64,000 bases of DNA from Nocardia niwae NBRC 108934 = DSM 45340. Lineage in GTDB: Bacteria > Actinomycetota > Actinomycetes > Mycobacteriales > Mycobacteriaceae. Shown here piece after piece: positions 27,939 through 37,912 of the stretch. Location: positions 1 through 64,000 of the forward strand of contig NZ_BDCK01000011.1 of NCBI RefSeq assembly GCF_001613465.1, read 5' to 3'. Every line of letters begins with the position of its first letter. Within the stretch, counting starts at the first letter, position 1. The notes below the pieces were generated by a model. The model worked only from the letters and a program-made list of their open reading frames with translations. It made no database searches and was not told the DNA's origin. A program made the position numbers and the translations under genes.

Positions 27939-28409
27939 GTGTCGGAAACCAGCCAGTTCCAAGGGCGGCCGATCCGCCTGCGACGGGCCAGGATCGGGGT
28001 GCTGATCGCCGCGACGGCGGTGAGCGTGCTCGTCGGGCTGCTGGTGCTGGCCGCGTGGCGCAACGACTATCTGATCAGCTCGGACAAGGGCAGCACCACC
28101 GCCGAGGTGCTCTCGGCGGGACGGCTGCGCTCGGCGGTCATGTACGTCACACCGGACGGCGAGACGCACAATCCGAAGGTCGGCGTGCTGTATCCCACCA
28201 ACCTCACCGCGGGTGAGCGGATCCGGGTGGAATACAGCCGCAGCGACCCCGACCTGGTGCGCGTGGAAGGCCGTGACGTGCGCGTCGCCATTCCGCCCGC
28301 GTTGTCGGTCATCGTGGTGGTGTGGCTGCTCGCGCTGCCCGCGCTGTGGTTGCTCTTCCGCGCGAGCCGGCGTCCCGAGCCGGTTCCCCGGCCCGCGCCG
28401 CAGTCCTGA
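27939..28409 (+). CDS. DUF3592-like small membrane protein
   Basis: A 156-residue protein with a membrane helix near residues 20-40 ([20 protein letters not shown]), an extracytoplasmic beta domain ([39 protein letters not shown]), and a second helix near the C-terminus. The GTG at 27939 is preferred over 27933 because TAGCCT ends 6 nt before it. It precedes mgtA as Rv0556 precedes Rv0557 in M. tuberculosis. Role unknown; an envelope function is inferred. Confidence 0.82.
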   Translation: MSETSQFQGRPIRLRRARIGVLIAATAVSVLVGLLVLAAWRNDYLISSDKGSTTAEVLSAGRLRSAVMYVTPDGETHNPKVGVLYPTNLTAGERIRVEYSRSDPDLVRVEGRDVRVAIPPALSVIVVVWLLALPALWLLFRASRRPEPVPRPAPQS

Positions 28410-28518
28410 ACTCCGTGGCCGGGCGAAGACCCGCAGCGCCCCGATAGTTCGCCGGATCTTTTCGTGCGCTTCACTTCGGTGTGGCGGCGCGGCGCGGTGT
28501 ACCGGTCAGGCTGAGAAC

Positions 28519-29661
28519 GTGCGTGTAGCGATCGTCGCGGAGTCGTTCCTGCCGAATATGAACGGCGTCGTCAACTCCGTGCTGCGGGTGCTGGAGCACT
28601 TGGACCGGCACGGGCACGACGCCCTGGTCATCGCCCCCGACACCCCGCGGGGTCAGGCCGCCGCACCGCGCGAGCACGGGCGTTTCCCCGTTCACCGGGT
28701 GCCCGCGGTCATGGTGCCGAAGGTCAGTTCGCTGCCGGTCGGGCTGCCGCAGCCGCGCATCGTCTCGGCCATCGAGGACTTCGGCCCCGACGTGGTGCAC
28801 CTGGCCTCGCCGTTCCTGCTCGGCGCGGGCGGACTGGGCGCGGCCCTACGGCTGGATCTGCCGACCGTCGCGGTGTATCAGACCGACGTCGCGGGCTTCG
28901 CCAAAAGTTACGGGCTCGGGCTGGCCGGTCGTGCCGCGTGGGGCTGGACCCGCCGCATCCACGAGGGAGCCACCCGGACGCTGGCCCCGTCCCGGGCGGC
29001 GGCCGAGGACCTGGCCCGGCACGGCATTCCGCGCGTGCACCGGTGGGGACGCGGGGTCGACATCGCGCGTTTCAGGCCCAGCGCCCGCTCCGCCGAGCTG
29101 CGCGAGACCTGGCTCGCCGGCCGCGACCGGCTGCTGGTCGGCTTCGTCGGGCGGCTCGCGCCGGAGAAGCACGTCGAGCGGCTGGCGGTGCTCGGCGCCG
29201 AGCCCGATGTCCAGCTGGTGATCGTCGGCGACGGGCCGGAGCGTCAGCGGCTGGCCCGCTCGATGCCGACCGCGGTGTTCACCGGCGAACTCGGCGGCGA
29301 CGAGCTGGCGCGGGCGTACGCCAGTCTGGACGTGATGGTGCACGCGGGCGAGCACGAGACGTTCTGCCAGGGCGTGCAGGAGGCGCTGGCGTCGGGTGTG
29401 CCTGTGATCGGCCCCGACGCGGGCGGTCCGCGCGACCTGATCGCTCACTGTCGCAACGGCTATCTGCTGCCGGTGGATCGCTTCGGCGAATTGCTGCCCA
29501 GCGCCGTCGGGGCGCTGCGCGATCCGGAGCTGCGCCACCGCTTCGCCGGAGCGGCCAGGAAGTCGGTGCTGTCGCGAACCTGGCCCGCCATCTGCACCCA
29601 GCTGATGGGCCACTACACCGAAGTGACCGGCACGCGGATTCGGTTGCCGCATACGGCCTGA
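28519..29661 (+). CDS. mgtA: GDP-mannose-dependent alpha-mannosyltransferase MgtA
   Basis: A 380-residue GT4 glycosyltransferase. The N-terminal acceptor domain starts [20 protein letters not shown]; the C-terminal nucleotide-sugar domain contains [15 protein letters not shown] and the EX7E motif [15 protein letters not shown]. It is the orthologue of Rv0557 (formerly pimB), which mannosylates a glycolipid anchor for lipomannan-type glycans. It lies between a membrane protein and menG, as in mycobacteria. Confidence 0.92.
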   Translation: MRVAIVAESFLPNMNGVVNSVLRVLEHLDRHGHDALVIAPDTPRGQAAAPREHGRFPVHRVPAVMVPKVSSLPVGLPQPRIVSAIEDFGPDVVHLASPFLLGAGGLGAALRLDLPTVAVYQTDVAGFAKSYGLGLAGRAAWGWTRRIHEGATRTLAPSRAAAEDLARHGIPRVHRWGRGVDIARFRPSARSAELRETWLAGRDRLLVGFVGRLAPEKHVERLAVLGAEPDVQLVIVGDGPERQRLARSMPTAVFTGELGGDELARAYASLDVMVHAGEHETFCQGVQEALASGVPVIGPDAGGPRDLIAHCRNGYLLPVDRFGELLPSAVGALRDPELRHRFAGAARKSVLSRTWPAICTQLMGHYTEVTGTRIRLPHTA

Positions 29662-29724
29662 ACCCGCGCTCGGACGTGACGGAAGTATCCACGCGCCGCG
29701 CTCGGTTCGTAACAGACCGCGAGT

Positions 29725-29730
29725 TAGGGT
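29725..29730 (+). promoter_or_regulatory. -10 box for leaderless menG
   Basis: TAGGGT ends 6 nt before the GTG at 29737. Confidence 0.45.
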
Positions 29731-29736
29731 CGTGGC

Positions 29737-30441
29737 GTGGCGAAAACGCAATCGAACCGGGCCTCGCTGGACAAGCAGCCGCGCGAAGTAGCGGCGATGT
29801 TCGACGGCGTCGCCCGGCGATACGACCTGACCAACACGGTGATCTCCGCGGGGCAGGATCGCTACTGGCGCTGGGCGACCCGCAAGGCGCTGGCGCCGCG
29901 GCCGGGCGAGCGGCTGCTGGATCTGGCCGCCGGCACCGGTGTGTCGACGCTGGAGTTGCAGAAATCCGGCGCCTGGTGCCTGGCGGCCGACTTCTCCAAG
30001 GGCATGCTCAGCGCGGGCCGTTTCCGCGACGTGCCGATGGTGGCGGCCGACGCCATGGCGCTGCCGTTCGCCGACGACTCCTTCGACGCGGTGACGATCT
30101 CCTTCGGGCTGCGCAACGTGGCCGACACCGACCTAGCCCTGCGCGAGATGCTGCGGGTCACCAAGCCCGGCGGCAGGCTGGTCGTGTGCGAGTTCTCCGC
30201 GCCGGTGCTCCCGGTGTTGCGCACGGTGTATCTGGAGTACCTGATGAAGGCGCTGCCCAAGGTGGCGCGTGTGGTGAGCAGTAATCCCGAAGCCTACGTC
30301 TACCTGGCCGAATCCATCTCGGACTGGCCCAATCAGCGCAGGCTGGCGATGCGGATCGCGGCGAACGGGTGGTCGTCGGTGAAGTGGCGCAACCTCACCG
30401 GCGGCATAGTCGCGCTGCATCGGGCATACAAACTCGACTGA
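29737..30441 (+). CDS. menG: Demethylmenaquinone methyltransferase
   Basis: A 234-residue SAM-dependent C-methyltransferase (UbiE/MenG family) for the last ring step of menaquinone synthesis. The SAM motif [35 protein letters not shown] and the terminal [16 protein letters not shown] are diagnostic. The family usually starts near [17 protein letters not shown], which fits the GTG chosen. Downstream of mgtA as in M. tuberculosis. Confidence 0.96.
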   Translation: MAKTQSNRASLDKQPREVAAMFDGVARRYDLTNTVISAGQDRYWRWATRKALAPRPGERLLDLAAGTGVSTLELQKSGAWCLAADFSKGMLSAGRFRDVPMVAADAMALPFADDSFDAVTISFGLRNVADTDLALREMLRVTKPGGRLVVCEFSAPVLPVLRTVYLEYLMKALPKVARVVSSNPEAYVYLAESISDWPNQRRLAMRIAANGWSSVKWRNLTGGIVALHRAYKLD

Positions 30442-30543
30442 CCCGGAGACCTCGGTCACACCTCACCGCCGGATTCGAGCACGGTGAGGTGGAATGTCAC
30501 CTGGCGATAACGCGGGGTAAATCCCGCGCAATCGGCGGTCCGC

Positions 30544-33500
30544 ATGATCGAAGACATGTCCGACCCAGTGACCGGCCACAGCGACGGCATCGCCCGAACG
30601 GCGTGCTCGTACTGCGGCGTGGGCTGCGGGATCACGGTGACGACCGCACCGGGCGGAGCGGGGAAGCCGGTGATCGCCAAGGTCAGCGGCGACAAACTGC
30701 ACCCGGCCAACGCGGGCAGGCTGTGCACCAAGGGCGCGACGCACGCCGAGTTGATGCGCACCACCGGACGGATGGAGACCGCCTACCGGCGTTCGGAGCG
30801 CGGCCAGGTCCCGGTGCCCTTCCCGGTGGACGAGGCCGTGCACGAGGCCGCCACTCGGTTGCGCGCCATCCTGGACGAGCACGGTCCGGACGCGATCGCG
30901 CTCTACGTCTCCGGGCAGATGTCACTGGAGGCGCAATACCTCGCCACCAAACTGGCCAAGGGTTATCTGCGCACGGTGCACGTCGAGGCGAACTCGCGGC
31001 TGTGCATGGCCAGCGCCGGGACCGGATACAAGCAGTCGCTCGGCGCGGACGGGCCGCCCGGCTCCTACGACGACTTCGAACACGCCGACCTGTTCTTCGT
31101 GATCGGCGCGAACATGGCCGACTGCCATCCCATCCTGTTCCTGCGGATGGCCGACCGGCTGAAAGCCGGGGCGAAGCTCATCGTGGTGGACCCGCGGCGC
31201 ACGGAGACCGCCGCGCGAGCGGACCTGTTCCTGCAGATCGCTCCCGGCACGGACCTCGCGCTGCTGAACGGGCTGCTGCACCTGCTGGTCGCGAACGGCG
31301 ACATCGACGAGGAGTTCATCGCCGAGTACACCGAGGGCTGGGACGCGATGCCGGAGTTCCTCGCGGACTACCCGCCGCAGCGAGTGGCGGAGATCACCGG
31401 GCTGGCCGAAGCCGACATCCGCACCGCCGCCCGGTGGATCGGCGAAGCCGGCGAGTGGATGTCGCTGTGGACGATGGGACTCAACCAATCCACCCACGGC
31501 ACCTGGAACACCAACGCCTTGTGCAACCTGCACCTGGCCACGGGCGCGATCTGCCGTCCCGGCAGCGGGCCGTTCTCGCTCACCGGACAGCCGAACGCGA
31601 TGGGCGGGCGCGAGATGGGATACATGGGCCCCGGCCTGCCCGGTCAGCGCAGCCTGCTCTCCGCCGAGGACCGCGCCTTCGTCGAGACCGCGTGGGAATT
31701 GGAGCCCGGCACCCTGCGCACCGAAGCCGGGCCCGGCACGGTGGAGATGTTCCGTGAACTGGCCGAGGGGACGATCAAAGCGGCCTGGATCATCTGCACC
31801 AATCCCGTCGCCACCGTGTCCAACCGCAAGACCGTGATCGCGGGATTGGAAGCGGCCGAACTGGTGATCGCCCAGGACGCCTACACCGAGACCGCGACCA
31901 ACGCGTATGCCGACCTGCTGCTACCCGCCACGCTGTGGGCGGAGGCGGACGCGGTGATGGTGAATTCCGAACGCAATCTCACCCTGCTGCAGCAATCGGT
32001 GCCACCCACCGGCGACGCGCGACCCGACTGGCGGATCATCGCTGACATCGCCACCGCCATGGGCTTCCCCGGCTTCGACTTCGCCTCCAGCGCCGAGGTG
32101 TTCGACGAGATCACCCGGTTCGCGAATCCCGCCACCGGCTACGACCTGCGCGGCGTGAGCTACGAGGCGCTGCGCGAAGGGCCGATGCAGTGGCCGTGCG
32201 CGCAGCCCGAACGCAGGCGCAATCCGATCCGCTACATCAACGACGGGGTCAGCCAGACACTGTTCGTCGACGCGCACGGACACCGGCCCCGGCTGGCCTT
32301 CGCGACGCCGAGTCGCCGCGCGGTGTTCTGGCCGCGCCCGCACCTGCTGCCGGAGGAGATGCCGGACGACGACTACCCGTTCCTGCTGAACACCGGCCGC
32401 CTGCAGCACCAATGGCACACGATGACCAAGACCGGCAAGATCGACAAGCTGACCAAGCTGAACGGCGCTCCGTTCGTCGAGGTGCACCCGGCCGACGCCG
32501 AACGCCTCGGCCTGCGCGCGGGCGATCAGCTCGAGATCGCCTCGCGTCGCGGTCGCGCCGTGCTGCCGGTGCAGGTCAGTGATCGAGTGCGGCCGGGCGA
32601 TTGCTTCGTGCCGTTCCACTGGAACGACGAGCAGGGCGAATACCTGACCATCAACGCGGTCACCAACGACGCGGTCGATCCGGTTTCCCTGCAACCGGAG
32701 TTCAAGGCGTGCGCGGTGGCGCTGCGCCGGGTGGCGGCGGTGCGGCGCCCGGAGGTCCCCGCCGCGGTGCCCGTGGCGGAATCGGCGCATCCGCTGGCGG
32801 CCGTGCTCGGCCTCGACAGCGGCACCGCGCCCACGCTCAGCGAGACCGAGCGGATCTACCTGAGTGGCTTTCTGGCCGCGCTGCAGGCGCTTCCGGTGGC
32901 CGGTCAGCCGGTGCTCCCGGACTCGGCGCCGATGTCCGCGCACAGCAGGCTGTGGGTAGACGGGCTGCTGGCCGGGATGTATTCGCGTGGCGCGGCGGGC
33001 CCTGCTCCGACGATGGACGAGGGAGCGGCCGCCCGCGCGATCACGGTGCTGTGGGCCTCGCAGACCGGCACCGCCGAGGAGTTCGCGGCCACCGTCTCGG
33101 CGCACCTGGCCGGACACGGCTTCGCGCCGCGCCTGCTGGACCTGGACTCCTGCGACCTAAACGCCGTCCAGGGCGACGTGCTGGTGGTCAGCAGCACGTT
33201 CGGCGACGGAGGGCCGCCGGACAACGGAGCCGACTTCTGGGATCGCCTCGCCGACGCCGTCGTGCGGCTGACGGGTGTGCGCTACGCGGTGTTCGCCCTC
33301 GGCGACTCCTCCTACGACGACTTCTGCGGATACGGCCGCAAACTCGACGAGAAATTCGCCGAACTCGGCGCGACCCGGTTGCTGCCGCGCGTGGACAGCG
33401 AACCCGACTACGAAGACGCGGCGCAGCGCTGGCTCGATGACGTACTCGCCGCCTTCGGCGACACGGAGCCCGGCTCCCCCACCAGCTCGCCGGTGCCCCT

Positions 33501-34731
33501 CGGAACCGGTCCGGGTCGCTCCGCGCCCCGTGGCGGCGGTGTCGCGACGCTGGAATTGCCGACTGCCGTACCGGCGCGCGACCGTAAAGTTCCCGCGCCG
33601 TTCACCCGCGCTGCGCCGCTGCGCGCTCCGCTGCTGCGCAACGAGTTGCTCTCGGCCGATGGATCACCGAAAGAGGTGCGCCGCTTCGGGTTCGATCTGC
33701 GCGGTCTGGACGCCGGGTACGAGGTGGGCGACTCCTTGGGCGTCTGGCCGGTGAACAGCGACGCGCTGGTCACCGAATGGCTGGCCGCCACCGGGCTGGA
33801 CGGTCGCCGCGCGGTCGAGGTCGACGAGCGCGAACTCACCTTGGCAGAGGCCCTGCGCACGCACTACGACATCACCAAGGTCGGTCACGACCTGCTCGGT
33901 TTCCTCGCCGAGCGCAACCACAGCGGCAAGCTCGCCAAACTGCTGCGCCGGGACAACCGCAACGAGCTGGCGAACTACCTGTGGGACCGGCAGGCCGTGG
34001 ACGTGCTGCGCGACTTCCCGGTGCGGGCGGATCTGGTGGAGTGGCTCGGCGCGCTGAAGAAGCTGCAACCGCGCCAGTATTCGATCTCGTCGAGCCCGCT
34101 GGTCAGCCCGGATGAGGTGGAGCTGACCGTCGGCATCGTGCGCTACGGCGACCCGGCCGCCACCGGTTCGGCGGCCCGGCGCGGCGGGGTGTGCTCGACG
34201 TTCCTCGCCGATCGGGCGGGCGCGGAGGCGGTGGTGCCGATCTTCCTGCAGCGCGCACCACATTTCCGGCCCCCGGCCGACCCGACCGCGCCGATGATCA
34301 TGGTGGGCCCGGGCACCGGCATCGCGCCCTTCCGCGGGTTCCTGCAGGAGCGCAGGGCCCTCGGCTGCACCGGACGCAACTGGCTGTTCTTCGGCGATCA
34401 GCATGCCGCGCAGAACTTCTACTACCGCGCCGAGCTGGAGGACATGTTCCGTTCCGGCTTCCTGACCCGGCTCGACCTGGCCTTCTCCCGGGACCAGCGG
34501 GAGCGGATCTACGTGCAGCACCGAATGATCGAGCACGGCGCCGAGCTGTGGTCCTGGCTGCGCGACGGCGCCCACTTCTACGTCTGCGGCGACGCCAGCC
34601 GCATGGCCGCGGACGTCGACGAGGCGCTCCTGCGCATCGCCCGCATCCACGGCAAGCTCGACGAGGACGGCGCCCTGGCCTTCAAGAAGCAGCTCGTCGC
34701 CGAAAAACGCTACGTCCGCGACGTGTACTGA
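30544..34731 (+). CDS. Fused assimilatory nitrate reductase-flavoprotein reductase
   Basis: A 1,395-residue multidomain oxidoreductase. Residues 1-65 bind a [4Fe-4S] cluster (Cys21, 24, 28 and 61, as CSYCGVGCG and LCTKG). Residues about 66-730 form the molybdopterin domain ([32 protein letters not shown]), similar to NarB/NasA nitrate reductases. Around 830 a flavodoxin domain starts ([15 protein letters not shown]). From about 1014 an FAD/NADPH reductase of the cytochrome P450-reductase type follows ([28 protein letters not shown], terminal YVRDVY). The fusion should pass electrons from NADPH via FAD, FMN and Fe-S to Mo in one chain. No nitrite reductase or nitrate transporter is adjacent. 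ATG 30556 is an alternative start. Confidence 0.88.
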   Translation: MIEDMSDPVTGHSDGIARTACSYCGVGCGITVTTAPGGAGKPVIAKVSGDKLHPANAGRLCTKGATHAELMRTTGRMETAYRRSERGQVPVPFPVDEAVHEAATRLRAILDEHGPDAIALYVSGQMSLEAQYLATKLAKGYLRTVHVEANSRLCMASAGTGYKQSLGADGPPGSYDDFEHADLFFVIGANMADCHPILFLRMADRLKAGAKLIVVDPRRTETAARADLFLQIAPGTDLALLNGLLHLLVANGDIDEEFIAEYTEGWDAMPEFLADYPPQRVAEITGLAEADIRTAARWIGEAGEWMSLWTMGLNQSTHGTWNTNALCNLHLATGAICRPGSGPFSLTGQPNAMGGREMGYMGPGLPGQRSLLSAEDRAFVETAWELEPGTLRTEAGPGTVEMFRELAEGTIKAAWIICTNPVATVSNRKTVIAGLEAAELVIAQDAYTETATNAYADLLLPATLWAEADAVMVNSERNLTLLQQSVPPTGDARPDWRIIADIATAMGFPGFDFASSAEVFDEITRFANPATGYDLRGVSYEALREGPMQWPCAQPERRRNPIRYINDGVSQTLFVDAHGHRPRLAFATPSRRAVFWPRPHLLPEEMPDDDYPFLLNTGRLQHQWHTMTKTGKIDKLTKLNGAPFVEVHPADAERLGLRAGDQLEIASRRGRAVLPVQVSDRVRPGDCFVPFHWNDEQGEYLTINAVTNDAVDPVSLQPEFKACAVALRRVAAVRRPEVPAAVPVAESAHPLAAVLGLDSGTAPTLSETERIYLSGFLAALQALPVAGQPVLPDSAPMSAHSRLWVDGLLAGMYSRGAAGPAPTMDEGAAARAITVLWASQTGTAEEFAATVSAHLAGHGFAPRLLDLDSCDLNAVQGDVLVVSSTFGDGGPPDNGADFWDRLADAVVRLTGVRYAVFALGDSSYDDFCGYGRKLDEKFAELGATRLLPRVDSEPDYEDAAQRWLDDVLAAFGDTEPGSPTSSPVPLGTGPGRSAPRGGGVATLELPTAVPARDRKVPAPFTRAAPLRAPLLRNELLSADGSPKEVRRFGFDLRGLDAGYEVGDSLGVWPVNSDALVTEWLAATGLDGRRAVEVDERELTLAEALRTHYDITKVGHDLLGFLAERNHSGKLAKLLRRDNRNELANYLWDRQAVDVLRDFPVRADLVEWLGALKKLQPRQYSISSSPLVSPDEVELTVGIVRYGDPAATGSAARRGGVCSTFLADRAGAEAVVPIFLQRAPHFRPPADPTAPMIMVGPGTGIAPFRGFLQERRALGCTGRNWLFFGDQHAAQNFYYRAELEDMFRSGFLTRLDLAFSRDQRERIYVQHRMIEHGAELWSWLRDGAHFYVCGDASRMAADVDEALLRIARIHGKLDEDGALAFKKQLVAEKRYVRDVY

Positions 34732-34777
34732 CGGTCCAGGTCCGAGCGGACTGACGGTCTGCCGCCGCATTCTTCGC

Positions 34778-35839
34778 TCACACGGCGGGCGGGTTCAAGC
34801 GGGTGAAGTCCGGGAGGCGGTAGTACGGGTAGTAGGGATAGGGCGGGGTGGTGGCGCTTGCCTTGTCCAGGCGGGCGACCTGGTCGGCATCGAGTTCCCA
34901 GCCGATCGCGCCGAGGTTCTGGCGCAATTGTTCCTCGTTGCGGGCGCCGACGATGACGGTGGCGACCGTGGGGCGTCGCAGCAGCCAGTTGAGGGCGATC
35001 TGCGGGACCGTCTTGCCGGTTTCGGCGGCCAGTTCGTCGAGGACGTCGACCACGTCGTAGAGCTTGTCGTCGTCCACCGGCGGCCCGGCCTCGGCGGTCC
35101 GATGCAGGCGGCTTCCTTCCGGAAGTGATTGTCCGCGCCGGATCTTGCCGGTGAGCCTGCCCCAGCCGAGCGGGCTCCAGACCACCGCGCCGACGCCTTG
35201 GTCGCGCCCCAGCGGCATGAGCTCCCATTCGTAGTCCCGCCCGACCAGCGAGTAGTAGACCTGGTGCGCGACATACCTGGTCAGGCCGTTGCGATCGGCC
35301 GCGGCAAGGGATTTCATCAGTTGCCAGCCCGCGAAGTTCGACGCGCCGACGTAGCGGATCTTGCCCGCCCGCACCAGATCGTCGAGTGCGGCGACGACTT
35401 CCTCCACCGGCGTGCCCGCGTCGAAAGCGTGCAGCTGGAACAGATCGATGTAGTCCGTGCCCAGTCTGCGCAGCGACGCCTCCACCGCGCCGATCAGCCT
35501 GGCCCGGCCGGAACCGGCGGCCGCCGGTCCGGGGCCGGTGGGCAGCGTCGCTTTGGTGGACAGCAGCACCCGGTCACGCCTGCCCTTGACCGCGGCGCCC
35601 AGCACCTCCTCGGAGGCGCCGTCGGAGTAGACGTCGGCGGTGTCGAACATGCTCACGCCCGCGTCCAAGCTGATGTCGACCAGCCGCCGCGCCTGGTCGG
35701 CGTCGGTGTCACCCCACGCGCCGAACAGTTCGCCGCGACCGCCGAAAGTGCCCGCACCGAAGCTCAAGGCAGGGACGTGCAAACCCGATGCGCCGAGCCG
35801 CCGGTACTCCATCTGCGCGTCCTGCGTCCGAACGTTCAC
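34778..35839 (-). CDS. Aldo/keto reductase
   Basis: A 353-residue NADPH-dependent reductase of the YghZ/Kv-beta-like group. The catalytic Asp and Tyr are in MFDTADVYSDGASEE, Lys in VLLSTKATLP and His in DYIDLFQLHAFD. The GTG at 35839 follows TTTAGGAGGGAG, a strong ribosome site; an internal ATG nine codons later is less likely. It is divergent from a TetR gene that probably controls it. Confidence 0.9.
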   Translation of the reverse strand: MNVRTQDAQMEYRRLGASGLHVPALSFGAGTFGGRGELFGAWGDTDADQARRLVDISLDAGVSMFDTADVYSDGASEEVLGAAVKGRRDRVLLSTKATLPTGPGPAAAGSGRARLIGAVEASLRRLGTDYIDLFQLHAFDAGTPVEEVVAALDDLVRAGKIRYVGASNFAGWQLMKSLAAADRNGLTRYVAHQVYYSLVGRDYEWELMPLGRDQGVGAVVWSPLGWGRLTGKIRRGQSLPEGSRLHRTAEAGPPVDDDKLYDVVDVLDELAAETGKTVPQIALNWLLRRPTVATVIVGARNEEQLRQNLGAIGWELDADQVARLDKASATTPPYPYYPYYRLPDFTRLNPPAV

Positions 35840-35865
35840 CGAGACTCCCTCCTAAAGGGTCTATA

Positions 35866-35927
35866 GTTCCGTTAACGTATCGAACAGTACACCTGATCGC
35901 CCTCAAATGAAACTGGAGTTCCGTTAT
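35866..35927. repeat. Paired AGTTCCGTTA repeats in the AKR-TetR intergenic region
   Basis: AGTTCCGTTA occurs at 35866-35875 (containing the start of the palindrome CGTTAACG) and at 35918-35927, overlapping the TetR ATG. Spacing is 52 bp, about five helical turns. These are candidate operators. Confidence 0.4.
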
Positions 35928-36567
35928 GGAGTCGGAAGAGAGCACCCCCGGATCGGTTCGACCCGGTGGACGCACCGCGCGGGTCCGTGCCGCCGTCCTG
36001 CGAGCCGCGGGCGACCTGCTGGCCGAACGCGGCTTCGCCCGCCTCGACCTGGCCGAGGTCGCGACACGCGCCGAGGTCGGCAAGACCACGGTCTACCGCC
36101 GCTGGCGCACGCCCACCGGCCTGATCGCCGACCTGCTGGTCGACATGGCCGAGCAGTCGCTGCCGCACGCCGACACCGGCTCACTGCTCGGCGACCTCAC
36201 CGCCAACGCCCGCCTGGTCGCCGGAACGCTGTCCGATCCCCGCCAAGGCAGACTCTTCCGCGCCGTGATCGCCGCCGCCACCTGCGACGAGTCCGCCGCG
36301 ACCGCCTTGCGCCGCTTCTACGACGTGCGCCTCACCGAGTGGTCGGCGTGTGTGGCGGCCGCCGTAGCGCGCGGCGAAGCGCCGGCGCACACCGACGCAC
36401 GCGCGGTGCTGTCGGCGGTGTCGGCCCCGCTCTACTACCGACTGCTCGCCAGCGGCGATCCGATCGACGACGACGCGGCGGATACGGCGGCCCGCGCCGC
36501 CGCCGACGCCGTGACTGCGGGCACTTTCGTGCCGACCGGCTCGCGCCCCGCCCCACCGGTCGATTAG
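35926..36567 (+). CDS. TetR family transcriptional regulator
   Basis: A 213-residue repressor with the N-terminal helix-turn-helix FARLDLAEVATRAEVGKTTV then YRRWRTPTGLI, and a C-terminal TetR_C-like ligand domain. GGAG lies 7 nt before the ATG. It is divergent from the aldo/keto reductase and overlaps the end of the next convergent gene by 4 nt. The likely target is the reductase and itself. Confidence 0.9.
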   Translation: MESEESTPGSVRPGGRTARVRAAVLRAAGDLLAERGFARLDLAEVATRAEVGKTTVYRRWRTPTGLIADLLVDMAEQSLPHADTGSLLGDLTANARLVAGTLSDPRQGRLFRAVIAAATCDESAATALRRFYDVRLTEWSACVAAAVARGEAPAHTDARAVLSAVSAPLYYRLLASGDPIDDDAADTAARAAADAVTAGTFVPTGSRPAPPVD

Positions 36568-37157
36568 CCGAGCACAGCGCCCGCGGTCCACTCGGCGCGG
36601 CGGCCGGTGAAGGCGAGGACCCGCTCCAGAGCAGACGCTTCCGCCGCGACCGGCACCACCGGGCCGAACAGGCCCGGCACGCCTTCGGCCGGAGTTTCCC
36701 GCAGCATGTCCAGCAAGATGGCCAGATGCCCGGCGGCACAGGTGAAGGGCTGACCGGTGGCCTTCGCGAGATCCCAGCCGTGCACGACCACCTCGTCCAG
36801 GGCGATCCTCGCCATCACCGGCGCGGGCTCGCTCACTCCGCCCGCCTCCGTCGCGCCGTCCCAGGCCGCGGGTTCCCGCCACGCCGCCACCAAGGCGTCC
36901 AGCTGCGCCGGAATGCGCTGCCGCCAATCCTCGGGCAACGCGCGCTCGGCAGGAGGAGCGGGCGCGACCGAACCGCCGACGGCCTCCTTGGTGGCCGACT
37001 GCCGGAATGCCTCGGTCAGATCGACCACGTGCGCGAGCAGATCGCGGACCGTGGTGTCCGCGCACGGCGTCGCCGCCGCGAGCTGATCGTCGGTAATGCC
37101 GCCGACGACGGTCGCCAAAGCGGCGGCCGCGGGCTCGAAGTCGAACTCGGGATTCAT
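36564..37157 (-). CDS. TIGR03086-type (maleylpyruvate isomerase-like DinB fold) protein
   Basis: A 197-residue four-helix DinB/MDMPI-type protein: MNPEFDFEPAAAALATVVGG, VRDLLAHVVDLTEAF, and the C-terminal LDEVVVHGWDLAKATGQP with His residues that bind metal in this family. Such proteins may use mycothiol as cofactor; the substrate is unknown. GAGGAGG precedes the ATG. It overlaps the TetR gene tail to tail. Confidence 0.87.
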   Translation of the reverse strand: MNPEFDFEPAAAALATVVGGITDDQLAAATPCADTTVRDLLAHVVDLTEAFRQSATKEAVGGSVAPAPPAERALPEDWRQRIPAQLDALVAAWREPAAWDGATEAGGVSEPAPVMARIALDEVVVHGWDLAKATGQPFTCAAGHLAILLDMLRETPAEGVPGLFGPVVPVAAEASALERVLAFTGRRAEWTAGAVLG

Positions 37158-37284
37158 CTGGCCTCCTCGGGGTGTGGAACGTCTCCGGGAATGCAGACGG
37201 AGCGAGGCGGCGAAATTCAGCGGCGAGGTCTTCCGCAACCAACTCGTAGCGGCGAAAAGCCCTGGAAAAGCGGACAATTGAAAG

Positions 37285-37554
37285 ATGAAGGGTGATCGAG
37301 TGGAGATCGTCGTCGACGTCGGCGACGGCTCTCGCAATTACGAGATCGCGGCTACCCGGGCGGGGCGGCGGGTCGAGGTACGGATCGCGCGGGGCGTGGT
37401 GGAAGTCAGCGAGGTGACACGGTCGGGGGTGGCGGTGCGAACCGCGCGGTTCATGGCCGGACGCACCCTCGCGCTGGTCGAACATCCCGCGAACGCGACC
37501 GCGCCGCAGGCCGGCGAAGAACGGCGAACTCGACGCGCCGAATGCTTGCCGTAG
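37285..37554 (+). CDS. Small hypothetical protein, 89 residues
   Basis: Starts MKGDRVEIVVDVGDGSRNYE and has alternating hydrophobic residues through about residue 60, suggesting a small beta-sheet protein, followed by a charged disordered tail. I recognise no domain. A weak AAAG lies before the ATG. Codon use looks like the neighbours (GC-rich third positions), which supports a real gene. Confidence 0.6.
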   Translation: MKGDRVEIVVDVGDGSRNYEIAATRAGRRVEVRIARGVVEVSEVTRSGVAVRTARFMAGRTLALVEHPANATAPQAGEERRTRRAECLP

Positions 37555-37663
37555 GACCGGACCACGGGCATCCTCGATCCAGTCGAAGTTGATCGTCCGC
37601 CTCGATTGCGGCGTCCCGCGACGGGTATGCCGAGCGAGAGGCCCACGCGGAGAGGAGCGCACG

Positions 37664-37891
37664 ATGTCAGATCCCCTTGCCGACGCGGTCCCGGAGGCCG
37701 ATCTCGCCGAGCAGTCGGTTCCGGCGTATCCGGAGGAGCCGGTGCTCGCCGACGACCTGCCCGAGCAGGACGACACCGTCGGACGGGCGGTTCTGGAGCG
37801 CGACGTCTTGGAGGCGAACCCGGCGGACGTGATCGAGCAGTCCATCGCGGTTCCGCTCGACGACGAGCCCGAGGAGGAATCCGGCTACTGA
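37664..37891 (+). CDS. Small acidic hypothetical protein, 75 residues
   Basis: Very acidic, disordered-looking protein starting MSDPLADAVPEADLAEQSVP and containing two related blocks, EADLAEQSVPAYPEEP and EANPADVIEQSIAVPLDDEP. A good AGAGGAG site lies 6 nt upstream. It ends 21 bp from the convergent menD. Function unknown; the internal repeat and ribosome site support translation. Confidence 0.65.
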   Translation: MSDPLADAVPEADLAEQSVPAYPEEPVLADDLPEQDDTVGRAVLERDVLEANPADVIEQSIAVPLDDEPEEESGY

Positions 37892-37912
37892 CGGCCCGGC
37901 GCGGCCGCCCGG

